Source: Quadrisphaera sp. RL12-1S (GTDB taxonomy: Bacteria; Actinomycetota; Actinomycetes; Actinomycetales; Quadrisphaeraceae). From it: DNA of 64,000 bases. The translations under genes were made by a program, and so were the position numbers. The stretch lies in assembly GCF_014270065.1 (NCBI RefSeq), contig NZ_JACNME010000004.1, positions 124,001 to 188,000 of the forward strand, given 5' to 3'. Below are positions 25,115 to 32,924 of this stretch, in pieces. The notes under the pieces are model-generated. The model worked only from the letters and a program-made list of their open reading frames with translations, searched no databases and was not told the origin of the DNA. Each line of letters begins with the position of its first letter. Position 1 is the stretch's first letter.

Positions 25115-26658
25115 GCGCGCGGCCCCGCGTCGTCGTCGTCGGGGGAGGCGTCAGCGGGCTCGCCGCGGCCTGGGCCCTGGGCGCCGAGGACGTCGACGTC
25201 GTCCTCCTGGAGGCCTCCGCCCGCCTCGGCGGCCCGCTGCAGACCGCCGAGCTGGGGGGCGTGGTCCTGGACGTCGGGGCGGAGTCGCTGCTGGCGCGCC
25301 GCCCCGAGGCCGTCGACCTGGCCCGCGAGGTGGGCCTGGGCCGCGACCTGGTGCAGCCGGCCACCACGCGCGCCGCGGTGGTCCTGCGGGGGGAGCGCCA
25401 CCCGGTGCCGCGCGGCACGGTCATGGGCGTCCCGGCGGACCCGTCGTCGATGGCCGGCCTGCTCACCGCCGCCGAGGTCGCCCGCGCCGCCGACGAGCGG
25501 CTCACGGGGCCGCTGGGGGAGGACGGCGACGTCGACGTCGCCTCCTTCGTCGCGGCCCGCCTCGGCAGCGCCGTGGTGGACGCCCTGGTGGAGCCGCTGC
25601 TGGGCGGGGTCTACGCGGGGCGCGCATCGGGGCTGTCGATGCGGTCGGTGCTGCCCGCGCTGTGGCCCGCCGCGCGCGACGGCGCCCCCCTGCTGGAAGC
25701 GGTGCGCGCCGCGGCGCGGGCCTCGCAGGCGGGGGCCGCCAGCGGCGGGGACAGCGGCGGGGGCAGCGGCGGGGGCGGCGGCGCGCAGGGCGCGGTGGGG
25801 CTGGTGGGCACCGCCGCCGGTGGCGGGGTGTTCGCCGGCGTCCGCGGCGGCGTCGGCCGCCTCCCGGCGGCGGTGGCCGCCGCGCTGACCGCCCGCGGCG
25901 CCGAGGTGCGCACGTCCGCGCGCGTGCGGCGGCTCCGCCGGGCCGATGGCGCCTGGCAGGTGGACGTCGAGGACCGCTGGACCGGCCTGCGCCGCGCCGA
26001 GCGCGCCGACGGCGTGGTGCTCGCGGTGCCGCCGCCCGCCGCCTCGGCCCTGCTGGCCGGCGAGGCCCCGGACGCGTCCGCGGCGATGGCGCAGGTGGAC
26101 GACGCGGGGCTCGCGCTCGTGACGCTGCTGCTGCCCCCCGGCTCGCTCGACGCCCTGGTCGACGAGGACGGCCAGCCCCTGTCCGGGCTGCTCGTCCCGC
26201 CGTCCGAGGGGCGGCTGGTCAAGGCGGTGACCGCTTCCAGCCGCAAGTGGGCGTGGGTGGCGCAGGCGGCGGGGAAGGCCGCGGGGAAGGGCACCGAGGT
26301 GCTGCGGCTCTCCGTCGGGCGCCGCGGCGAGGGCGCCGTGCTGGCCCGGCCGGACGCGGAGCTGCTGGCCGCGGTGGTGGAGGACGGCAGCGGGCTCGTC
26401 GGCCACCGCCTGGAGCCGCTGGCGTCCCTGGTGACCCGGTGGCCGGCGGCGCTGCCCCAGCCCGACGTCGGGCACGCCGCGCGGGTCGCCGCGGTCCAGG
26501 CCGACGTGGCCTCGCTGCCGGGACTGGCCGTGGCGGGCGCCGCCGTCGACGGCGTCGGGGTGCCTGCCTGCATCGCGGCGGCCCGCCGGGCGGCGGCCGC
26601 GGTGGTGGCGGACCTCACGGCTGGCCGGCCGCCGGCCGGGGGGAGGATGGAGCCATGA
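25111..26658 (+). CDS. cgoX: coproporphyrinogen III oxidase / protoporphyrinogen oxidase-like flavoprotein
   Basis: This 515-residue FAD enzyme of the HemY/CgoX family has the Rossmann motif [45 protein letters not shown] and the C-terminal [15 protein letters not shown]. With a ChdC next door the coproporphyrin-dependent route is implied, so it likely oxidises coproporphyrinogen III to coproporphyrin III. An unusual Gly/Ser-rich stretch (about residues 210-225) interrupts the substrate-domain region, probably a surface loop. It was historically called hemG or hemY. Confidence 0.92.
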   Translation: MSARPRVVVVGGGVSGLAAAWALGAEDVDVVLLEASARLGGPLQTAELGGVVLDVGAESLLARRPEAVDLAREVGLGRDLVQPATTRAAVVLRGERHPVPRGTVMGVPADPSSMAGLLTAAEVARAADERLTGPLGEDGDVDVASFVAARLGSAVVDALVEPLLGGVYAGRASGLSMRSVLPALWPAARDGAPLLEAVRAAARASQAGAASGGDSGGGSGGGGGAQGAVGLVGTAAGGGVFAGVRGGVGRLPAAVAAALTARGAEVRTSARVRRLRRADGAWQVDVEDRWTGLRRAERADGVVLAVPPPAASALLAGEAPDASAAMAQVDDAGLALVTLLLPPGSLDALVDEDGQPLSGLLVPPSEGRLVKAVTASSRKWAWVAQAAGKAAGKGTEVLRLSVGRRGEGAVLARPDAELLAAVVEDGSGLVGHRLEPLASLVTRWPAALPQPDVGHAARVAAVQADVASLPGLAVAGAAVDGVGVPACIAAARRAAAAVVADLTAGRPPAGGRMEP

Positions 26659-27482
26659 CGTCGCTGCAGCACTCACCGGCCTCCAGCGCCCCGGAGGCCG
26701 CCGTCACCACGGCCACCACCACCGCCACCGAGCTGCCGGACGGGCGCACCGCGCGGCAGGTCGCCGACGAGATCAACCAGACCATCCGATACACGATGTG
26801 GTCGGTCTTCGCCCTCGACCCGTCGGCGCACACCGGCGGCGGGCTCGGCGGAGAGGCCGACCGGACCGCGGCCACCTCCGAGGTGGAGGCGCTGCTGCGC
26901 TCCCTGGGCGCCGGCTCCGCCGAGGACGGCGGGCCGGACCTGGAGGTCCGCGGCTTCTACGACCTGTCGGGCATGCGCGCCGACGCCGACCTCATGGTCT
27001 GGTGGCACGCCTCCGACGTCGAGGTGGTCCAGGAGGCCTACCGCCGGCTGCGCCGCACGGCGCTGGGGCGCCTGCTGCGGCCGGTGTGGTCGAGCGTGGG
27101 CGTGCACCGCACCGCCGAGTTCAACAAGGGCCACGTGCCGGCGTTCATGGCCGGCGAGGCGCCCCGCAAGTACCTCAACCTCTACCCGTTCGTGCGCTCC
27201 TACGAGTGGTACCTGCTCCCCGAGGACCAGCGCCGCACCATGCTGCGCGACCACGGCCTGGCCGCCCGCCCCTACCCGGACGTGCGCGCCAACACCGTCT
27301 CCGCGTTCGCCCTCGGCGACTACGAGTGGCTGCTCGCCTTCGAGGCCGACGAGCTGCACCGCATCGTCGACCTCATGCGCGACCTGCGGAACACCGAGGC
27401 CCGCCGCCACGTCCGCGAGGAGCTGCCCTTCTTCACCGGCCGCCGCGTGGAGCTGCGCGAGCTGGTCGCCCTCCTCCCCTGA
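26655..27482 (+). CDS. chdC: coproheme decarboxylase ChdC (HemQ)
   Basis: This 275-residue protein shows [35 protein letters not shown] and [15 protein letters not shown], where the Tyr of YPF near residue 177 is the conserved radical-bearing residue. It converts coprohaem to haem b with peroxide in the last step of the monoderm haem pathway. It has an N-terminal extension of about 35 polar residues. ATG 26655 overlaps the cgoX stop. No ferrochelatase gene is seen in the window. Confidence 0.94.
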   Translation: MTSLQHSPASSAPEAAVTTATTTATELPDGRTARQVADEINQTIRYTMWSVFALDPSAHTGGGLGGEADRTAATSEVEALLRSLGAGSAEDGGPDLEVRGFYDLSGMRADADLMVWWHASDVEVVQEAYRRLRRTALGRLLRPVWSSVGVHRTAEFNKGHVPAFMAGEAPRKYLNLYPFVRSYEWYLLPEDQRRTMLRDHGLAARPYPDVRANTVSAFALGDYEWLLAFEADELHRIVDLMRDLRNTEARRHVREELPFFTGRRVELRELVALLP

Positions 27483-27492
27483 CCGCCCGGCC

Positions 27493-27545
27493 GTGATCAT
27501 GGGCGTTGTGCACACGACGGGCCGTGATCATGGTCGCTGAGCGCA
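27493..27545. repeat. tandem pair of GTGATCATGG-type intergenic repeats, second locus
   Basis: Copies starting at 27493 and 27524 have the same 31-bp period as the pair at 2124. The first is GTGATCATGGGCGTTGTGCA; the second differs at a few bases. They lie directly after chdC and run into the remnant of a 2'-5' RNA ligase-like gene. Confidence 0.8.
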
Positions 27546-27852
27546 CCGACGAGGTGGACGACGACGACGTCGAGCGCGTGGTCGCGGTCGCTCGGACCCG
27601 CCTGGCGGCGCTCGCGCCCTTCGACGTCGAGCTGGGCCCGGCCGTCGTCCACGGCGGCGGGGTGCTGCTCCCCGCCTCGCCCGCCGCGCCGTTCGAGGAG
27701 CTGCTGCGCGAGCTGCGCGCCGCCGTCGCCGCTCCTGGGACGCCTCAGCGCTCGCCCGGCAGGTTCGCGGGGTGGAGCCCTCCACCGCACGCGTGCGCGT
27801 CAGCGAGGCGCAGCTGATCCGGCTCGGCCGCGACGAGCACGTCTACCGCTGA
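27530..27852 (+). pseudogene. remnant of a 2'-5' RNA ligase-like gene
   Basis: One frame has FDVELGPAVVHGGGVLLPAS and then EELLRELRAAV, the middle part of 2'-5' RNA ligase/phosphodiesterase-like proteins. After a frame change near 27735 a second frame continues with SWDASALARQVRGVEPSTAR and ends RLGRDEHVYR, resembling the family C-terminus. The N-terminal third with the first HxT motif is absent, and no second HxT is seen. This is a decayed or partly deleted gene. The family assignment rests on pattern recognition only. Confidence 0.5.
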
Positions 27853-27897
27853 GACGCCTCCCACCGCGCGCCGCTGGGGCCCTCGGTGCCGGCGTGA

Positions 27898-28383
27898 TCA
27901 GCGGGGAGCGCGGGTCATCGGCACGTGGGGGATGCCGTCCTCCAGGAAGCCCGGCCCGCTGACCTCGAAGCCCCACCGGGCGTACCAGCCCTCCAGGTGC
28001 GCCTGCGCGTCGAGCACCAGCGGCCGGTCGCCCTCGCGCGCGACCACGTCGTCGAGGAGCAGCCCGGCGAGGCCGTGTCCGCGCTCGCTCGGCGCCGTGA
28101 CCACGCGGCCGACCCGGCGCGTGCCCTCAGGGTCGGCGTGCTCACCGGACCGGCCGGCCAGCACCCGCAGGTAGGCGCCCACCGCCGTGCCGCCCGGTCC
28201 GGCCACCCACAGGTGGTCGGCGTCGGGCTCGAGGTCGCGCCCGTCCAGCTCTGGGTAGGCGCACTCCTGCTCCACCACGAAGACGTCCACCCGCAGCCTC
28301 AGCACGGCGTAGGCGAGCGCGGGGTCGAGGTCGCGCCACGTGGAGCGGTGGACGGTCGGACGGCTCGGAGCAGCGTCGGTCAC
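27898..28383 (-). CDS. ElaA-like GNAT family N-acetyltransferase
   Basis: This 161-residue protein contains LAYAVLRLRVDVFVVEQECA, YPELDGRD and DADHLWVAG, the pattern of the ElaA branch of GNAT proteins. VVTAPSERGHGLAGLLLDDVV is the acetyl-CoA loop. The substrate is unknown. GTG 28383 was chosen because it sits just upstream of the conserved region. It is divergent from the LysE remnant at 28424. Confidence 0.85.
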   Translation of the reverse strand: MTDAAPSRPTVHRSTWRDLDPALAYAVLRLRVDVFVVEQECAYPELDGRDLEPDADHLWVAGPGGTAVGAYLRVLAGRSGEHADPEGTRRVGRVVTAPSERGHGLAGLLLDDVVAREGDRPLVLDAQAHLEGWYARWGFEVSGPGFLEDGIPHVPMTRAPR

Positions 28384-28423
28384 CCGCCCATCCTGCGGCA
28401 CCCGCCCCACTAGCCTCGCCGGT

Positions 28424-28500
28424 GTGTCGGTGCACGAGGCGGTCGCGGGGTTCGCGCTGGTGGCGGCGCTGCTGACGCTGGTGCCCGGGCTCGACCTCCG
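28424..28500 (+). pseudogene. 5' fragment of a LysE-family transporter gene
   Basis: A GTG at 28424 opens a short frame whose residues 4-25, including GFALVAALLTLVPGLDL, look like the first membrane segment of LysE/RhtB exporters. Similarity then stops and the sequence runs into the large inverted repeat at 28558. Only about 25 residues remain, so this is a truncated remnant. The repeat element may have replaced or deleted the rest. Confidence 0.45.
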
Positions 28501-28557
28501 GCGCCGGGGTGACCCTGTCTGCCCGCGCGCTCTCGACGACCGTGGACCGACCGCGGA

Positions 28558-28619
28558 CCGACCGTGGACGCTGTGTCCCGGTACCAGGCCTCGTACCGGG
28601 ACACAGCGTCCACGGTCGG
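28558..28619. repeat. perfect 27-bp inverted repeat, dispersed family
   Basis: Arms 28558-28584 and 28593-28619 are exact reverse complements around an 8-base loop. The sequence starts CCGACCGTGGACGCTGTGTC and matches the 4445 element for most of the arm. Partial extra copies of GACCG(T/C)GGACC precede it at 28540-28560. It could be a REP-like element or a strong structure terminator. Confidence 0.85.
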
Positions 28620-28634
28620 AACGGGTCGCTCCGC

Positions 28635-28670
28635 GATGTGGCGCGGAGGCGCGTGATCGTCGAGAGGAGG
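28635..28670. repeat. GATGTGGCGCG intergenic repeat, copy 2
   Basis: This sequence is nearly the same as at 17715: GATGTGGCGCGGAGGCGCGT followed by GATCGTCGAGAGGAGG. It lies right after the large inverted repeat and 17 bp upstream of the permease start, so it could also influence that promoter. Confidence 0.7.
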
Positions 28671-28686
28671 GGGCGCGGGTCACGAG

Positions 28687-30021
28687 GTGTTCACCTGGCC
28701 CGGGCAGGGTCGGGCGGTGACCAGCACCACCTCCGGCTCGGCCAGCGCTCCTGGGCTGCGGCGCGACCTCGGCCTGCGCGACGCGGTGGTGGTCGGGCTG
28801 GGCGCCATGCTCGGCGCGGGCGTCTTCGGCGCCGTCGGCCCCGCCGCCGCGGCCGTCGGACCCTCGGCGCCTGGCCTGCTCGCCGCCCTCGCGCTCGCGG
28901 CCCTCGTCGCCACCGGCAACGCCACCTCCACCGCGCGCCTGGCCGGCCTGCACCCCCTCGCCGGCGGTGCCTACGCCTACGGCCGCCGCGAGCTGGGGCA
29001 GTGGTGGGGCTTCGCGGCCGGGTGGGCGTTCGTCGTCGGCAAGACCGCCAGCTGCGCCGCCATCGCCCTGGTGGCCGGCGCCGCGGTCTGGCCGCAGCAC
29101 CCTGGCGTGCCCGCTGCCGTCGCGGTGGCCCTGTTCACCGCCCTCACGTGCGCGGGCGTGCAGCGCACGGCGCGCGTGACGGCGGTGCTCGTCGTCGTCG
29201 TCCTCGCGGTGCTGGTCATCACCCTCGTGGCGGCGTCCGGGGGCGGGCTCGACCTCGCCGCCCTCACCAGCGGTGGACCGGTCACCCCGCGGGGCGTGCT
29301 GCAGGCGGCGGGCCTGCTGTTCTTCGCCTTCGCCGGGTACGCGCGCATCGCCACGCTCGGCGAGGAGGTCCGCGACCCGGAGCGGACCATCGGCCGGGCC
29401 GTGGCGACCGCGCTGGCCGTGGTGCTCGTGGTCTACGCCGCCGTCGTCGTGGTGGTCCTCGGGGCGCTCGGGACGACGACGACCGCGTCCAGCGCTCTCC
29501 CGCTGCGCGACGCCGTGGCCGCCGGGCCCGCGCCGCAGCTCGCGGTGCTCGTGACCGCCGGGGCGGCTCTCGCGGCGCTCGGGTCCCTGCTCACCGTCAT
29601 GACCGGAGTCGGCCGCACGGCGCTCGCCATGGCGCGCGACCGCGAGCTGCCGGCGCCGCTGGCCGCCATCAGCCCGCGCACCGGCGCGCCGGCGGTGGCG
29701 CAGCTGGTGGTCGGCGCCGTCGTCGTCGTGCTGGTGCTCACCACCGACCTGCGCGGCGCCATCGCCGCCAGCTCCACCGGGGTGCTCGTCTACTACGCCG
29801 TGGCCAACCTCGCGGCGTGGGCGCGCGCCAGCCGTGACCCGGGCCGGCGCGCGTGGGAGCGACCGGTTGCCGCGCTCGGGCTGCTCGGCTGCCTCGGGCT
29901 GGTGGTGGCGCTGCCGCCCGCCGCCGTGGCCGCCGGGCTGGCGGTGCTGGCGGCGGGCCTGGCCGGCCGGGCCCTGCTGCGGCGGGTCAGCCCTGCGCGC
30001 CGGCCTCGAGGTCGAGGCTGA
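28687..30021 (+). CDS. APC-family amino acid permease
   Basis: This protein of about 444 residues has 11-12 membrane segments. The family opening [20 protein letters not shown], the helix-2 region [21 protein letters not shown] and [22 protein letters not shown] are typical of APC amino acid transporters. It probably imports an amino acid or amine by proton or substrate coupling. GTG 28687 or GTG 28717 may be the start, neither with a strong ribosome-binding site. Its 3' end overlaps the convergent msrB gene by 35 bp. Confidence 0.85.
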   Translation: MFTWPGQGRAVTSTTSGSASAPGLRRDLGLRDAVVVGLGAMLGAGVFGAVGPAAAAVGPSAPGLLAALALAALVATGNATSTARLAGLHPLAGGAYAYGRRELGQWWGFAAGWAFVVGKTASCAAIALVAGAAVWPQHPGVPAAVAVALFTALTCAGVQRTARVTAVLVVVVLAVLVITLVAASGGGLDLAALTSGGPVTPRGVLQAAGLLFFAFAGYARIATLGEEVRDPERTIGRAVATALAVVLVVYAAVVVVVLGALGTTTTASSALPLRDAVAAGPAPQLAVLVTAGAALAALGSLLTVMTGVGRTALAMARDRELPAPLAAISPRTGAPAVAQLVVGAVVVVLVLTTDLRGAIAASSTGVLVYYAVANLAAWARASRDPGRRAWERPVAALGLLGCLGLVVALPPAAVAAGLAVLAAGLAGRALLRRVSPARRPRGRG

Positions 30022-30415
30022 TGGAGTTGATGCAGTAGCGCTGGTCGGTGGGGGTGTCGAAGCCCTCGCCCTCGAAGACGTGGCCGAGGTGGGAGCCGCA
30101 GGAGGCGCAGCGCACCTCGGTGCGGACCATGCCGAGCGACCTGTCGGTGATGAGCTCCACCGCGTCGGACTCCGAGGGCGCGTAGAACGACGGCCACCCG
30201 CAGTTGGAGTGGAACTTGGTGGTGGAGCGGAACAGCTCCGCGCTGCACGCCTTGCAGCGGTAGACGCCCTCGGTCTCGGTGTCGGTGTACTCACCGACCC
30301 ACGCGCGCTCCGTGCCGGCCTCGCGCAGCACGCGGTACTCGGCGGGGGAGAGCTGCTGGCGCCACTCGGTGTCGGACTTCGTGACGGGGTACTTGCCGGT
30401 GCTCTGCGTGGTCAT
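29987..30415 (-). CDS. msrB: peptide-methionine (R)-S-oxide reductase
   Basis: This 142-residue enzyme has both zinc CxxC pairs (CKAC, CASC), the GWPSF motif and catalytic Cys in [11 protein letters not shown]. MsrB reduces methionine-R-sulfoxide in proteins using thioredoxin. The start ATG 30415 fits the usual N-terminus ([23 protein letters not shown]-type). The gene is convergent with the permease. Confidence 0.95.
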   Translation of the reverse strand: MTTQSTGKYPVTKSDTEWRQQLSPAEYRVLREAGTERAWVGEYTDTETEGVYRCKACSAELFRSTTKFHSNCGWPSFYAPSESDAVELITDRSLGMVRTEVRCASCGSHLGHVFEGEGFDTPTDQRYCINSISLDLEAGAQG

Positions 30416-30463
30416 GTCCCGTCCAACACCCGTCGCGGACGACGCGTTCCCGTGCGGACCGGG

Positions 30464-30964
30464 TCAGCCGACCTGGCCGGTGCCCGCGTACGTGTGCAGC
30501 ACCGGCACGCCGAGCACCTCGCGGGCGCGGCTGGCCCAGTCGCGGTGGAACGTCTCCTCGACGGCGTGCGGCCGCGTGACCACCACCACCTCGCGCGCCC
30601 CGTGCTGCTGCACGGCGGCCTCCAGGGCGGGCACCGGGTCGTCGTCGGTGATGACGCCGTCGGCGTCGCGGCCCAGCGCCCGCAGCGCCGCGAGCGTGGT
30701 CGCCAGCACGGTGGCGGCCTCCGTGCGCGCCAGCTGCCCGTCGCGGTGGCTGCCCTCGCGCAGCGCCGCGGCGGCCTCGCGCCAGTGCGCCAGGCTGAGG
30801 GCGTCCACCACCTCGGTGAGCACGGACCGCTTCGTGTCCGCCGGCACGAGCACCCGGTAGACCAGCTGCTCGCCCTCGTGCAGCGCGAGGACCCGCTCCG
30901 CGTCAGGGCCCTCCACCGGCTGCTCGGTGAGGACGACGACGACGGGGGACCCGATCTCTGGCAC
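30464..30964 (-). CDS. universal-stress-like alpha/beta protein of unknown function
   Basis: This 166-residue protein with an alternating strand-helix pattern begins VVVVLTEQPVEGPDAERVL and ends EVVVVTRPHAVEETFHRDW. The latter resembles an adenine-binding Usp-like domain in actinomycetes. No ATP-binding G-rich motif is visible, so nucleotide binding is uncertain. It lies 10 bp from the ligase stop and downstream of it, so it may be cotranscribed. Function is unknown. Confidence 0.65.
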   Translation of the reverse strand: MPEIGSPVVVVLTEQPVEGPDAERVLALHEGEQLVYRVLVPADTKRSVLTEVVDALSLAHWREAAAALREGSHRDGQLARTEAATVLATTLAALRALGRDADGVITDDDPVPALEAAVQQHGAREVVVVTRPHAVEETFHRDWASRAREVLGVPVLHTYAGTGQVG

Positions 30965-30974
30965 GCCCCGGACG

Positions 30975-32039
30975 CTATCCGCCCGTCAGGACCTCCGCGA
31001 GGTCGTAGTCGGCCGGTACGTCGAGCTGGTCGAACCGACAGGAGGCCGGGTCCCGGTCCGGGCGCCAGCGCGCCAGCTGCACGGTGTGGCGGAACCTGTC
31101 GCCCTCCAGCTGGTCGTACCTCACCTCGGCGACCAGGTCGGGCTGCAGCGGGATCCAGCTGGCGTCCTTGTCGGCGGCGGCGAAGCGGTTCTTCTCCCCG
31201 GCCTGCCGGCGCGGGGCGCCGTCGGCGTCGCGCAGCACCAGCGGCTGCAGCTCCTGCTCGAGCTCCAGGCGCACCTTGTCGGTGAACGCGCTGGCCCCGC
31301 CCACCTGGCGCAGCTGGCCGTCGTCGTCGTGCAGGCCCAGCAGCAGGGAGCCCACGCCGGTGCCGGACTTGTGCACCCGGTAGCCGACGACGACGACGTC
31401 CGCCGTCCGCGCGTGCTTCACCTTGAGCATGACGCGCTTGCCGGGGGAGTAGGGGGCGGCGAGCGGCTTGGCCACCACGCCGTCCAGCCCGGCGCCCTCG
31501 AAGGTCTGCAGCCACTCCTGCGCGAGGGCGGCGTCGGTGGTGGTGCGGGTGAGGTGGACGGGCGCGGTGACCGTGCCGAGGGCCTGCTCGAGCGCGGCGC
31601 GCCGGTCGGAGAAGGGGCGGGCGGTGAGGTCGTCGTCGCCGACGGCCAGGAGGTCGAACGCCACGAACGAGGCGGGCGTGGCCTCGGACAGGGTCTTGAT
31701 GCGGCTCGCGGCCGGGTGGATGCGCTGGGCGAGGGCCTCCCAGTCAAGGCGCTCGGCGCCGGGCTCGCCGCGGCGGACCACCACCTCGCCGTCCACCACG
31801 CACCGGTCGGGCAGCTGGGCGCGCAGGTGCTCGACCAGCTCCGGGAAGTACCGGGTGAGGGGCTTGGAGCCGCGGCTGCCGAGCTCGACCTCGTCGCCGT
31901 CCTTGAACACGATGCAGCGGAACCCGTCCCACTTCGGGTCAACTCTTACGTCGCCGCGTTCGAGCAGCTCAACGACCTTCTCCATGGTGGTGGCCTTGGC
32001 CAGCATGGGGGAGACCGGTGGCATGACGGGCAGCTTCAC
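30975..32039 (-). CDS. ATP-dependent DNA ligase (LigD-ligase type)
   Basis: This 354-residue ligase has the adenylation motif DPKWDGFRC, whose Lys becomes adenylated, and later motifs LDGVVAKP and RVMLKVKH. The C-terminal OB domain contains GTGVGSLLLGLHDDDGQL. It seals double-strand breaks in bacterial NHEJ and may act with the LigD-type polymerase at 2620. I chose GTG 32039 (MPPVSPMLAKA motif just after). The residues between this motif and KWDGFR differ from the usual pattern and the DNA there is less GC-rich. The upstream side abuts mobile-element debris. Confidence 0.85.
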   Translation of the reverse strand: MKLPVMPPVSPMLAKATTMEKVVELLERGDVRVDPKWDGFRCIVFKDGDEVELGSRGSKPLTRYFPELVEHLRAQLPDRCVVDGEVVVRRGEPGAERLDWEALAQRIHPAASRIKTLSEATPASFVAFDLLAVGDDDLTARPFSDRRAALEQALGTVTAPVHLTRTTTDAALAQEWLQTFEGAGLDGVVAKPLAAPYSPGKRVMLKVKHARTADVVVVGYRVHKSGTGVGSLLLGLHDDDGQLRQVGGASAFTDKVRLELEQELQPLVLRDADGAPRRQAGEKNRFAAADKDASWIPLQPDLVAEVRYDQLEGDRFRHTVQLARWRPDRDPASCRFDQLDVPADYDLAEVLTGG

Positions 32040-32152
32040 GGCGCCATCGTCTGCGGCTTGGGGTGCGGAAGCCAGGCAGATCCTCAAGAGGCGTTGTGTG
32101 TTGACCTGGTGGGAGCAGCCGAGCTGCTCGCCGGGGGGTCCCTATGGCGGCG

Positions 32153-32693
32153 TCAAGCCGCCAGGGCCACCTGCGATGTCGTCGGACTCGTCCTCGGCCG
32201 ATAGGGCTGGTGGTCGCGCAGCATCGCGAACATGACGTCGATGTGGCGGCGGGCCAGGCAGATCAGAGCGGCGTTGTGGCGACGTCCCTCAGCGCGCTTG
32301 CGGTCGTAGTAGGCCCGGCTGGCGGGGTCTGACAATGGCCGCGAACGCGCATAGGAACAGCGCTGACTTCAACGCGTGGTGCCCGCGCTGGGAGTGGCTC
32401 TCACCCTTGATCGACGAGCCTGACCGGCGGGTCACCGGCGCCAGCCCGGCGTGGGAGGCCGGGGGCGCAGCGCTGGCGAAGGAGCTGCCGTCCACGACGA
32501 TGGTGAGGATCTTGATGGCGGTTCTGACCCCAACGCCGGGCATCGAGGTCAGGACCTCGGAAAGAGGGTGGGCCTCCAGGCGCGCCTCGAGCTCGACGAC
32601 CAGCGCCGCGCGTTCGTCGCGGACCTCGCGCAGCTGGGCAGCGACGCCGGTGATGACCCGCCCGAAGGCCAGCTGTGTGCATATCGAGGCCAC
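32153..32693 (-). pseudogene. truncated, frameshifted IS110-family transposase
   Basis: On the minus strand one frame reads LTSMPGVGVRTAIKILTIV, then APPASHAGLAPVTRRSGSS and HALKSALFLCAFAAI, the Transposase_20 part of IS110/IS116 transposases. A second frame then gives ASRAYYDRKRAEGRRHNAAL and ICLARR, the family C-terminus. The frame change is near 32335. The N-terminal DEDD catalytic domain is absent, replaced near 32690 by an IS256 fragment. The element is dead. Confidence 0.85.
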
Positions 32694-32904
32694 GACGAGT
32701 GGGCCGCCGGGGATGGCCGCTACCTGTTCGAGGCGTCCATGGCCGCGCTGAACGGCACCAACATCACCGAGCTGCGGGCAAGCCTCACCACTGGCGACAT
32801 CAGCATCGACATCAGCATCGACACCGGAGCTGCCATGACGGCATGATCCCCACCAGCTGACCCCGCACGGTGAAAATGAACTACACCGCTCCAGGGGACG
32901 TGAG
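32682..32904 (+). mobile_element. 3' remnant of an IS256-family element with terminal repeat
   Basis: The frame HDEWAAGDGRYLFEASMAAL followed by NGTN..., then AMTA and a stop at 32846, is nearly the same as the C-terminus of the transposase at 35365-36620. The 50 bp after the stop match the downstream end of that element, ending in CCAGGGGACGTGAG, the probable terminal inverted repeat. The rest of the element has been lost next to the IS110 fragment. Its outer end faces the GGDEF-EAL gene. Confidence 0.8.
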
Positions 32905-32924
32905 CCGGGCGATCGCGACGAGGA

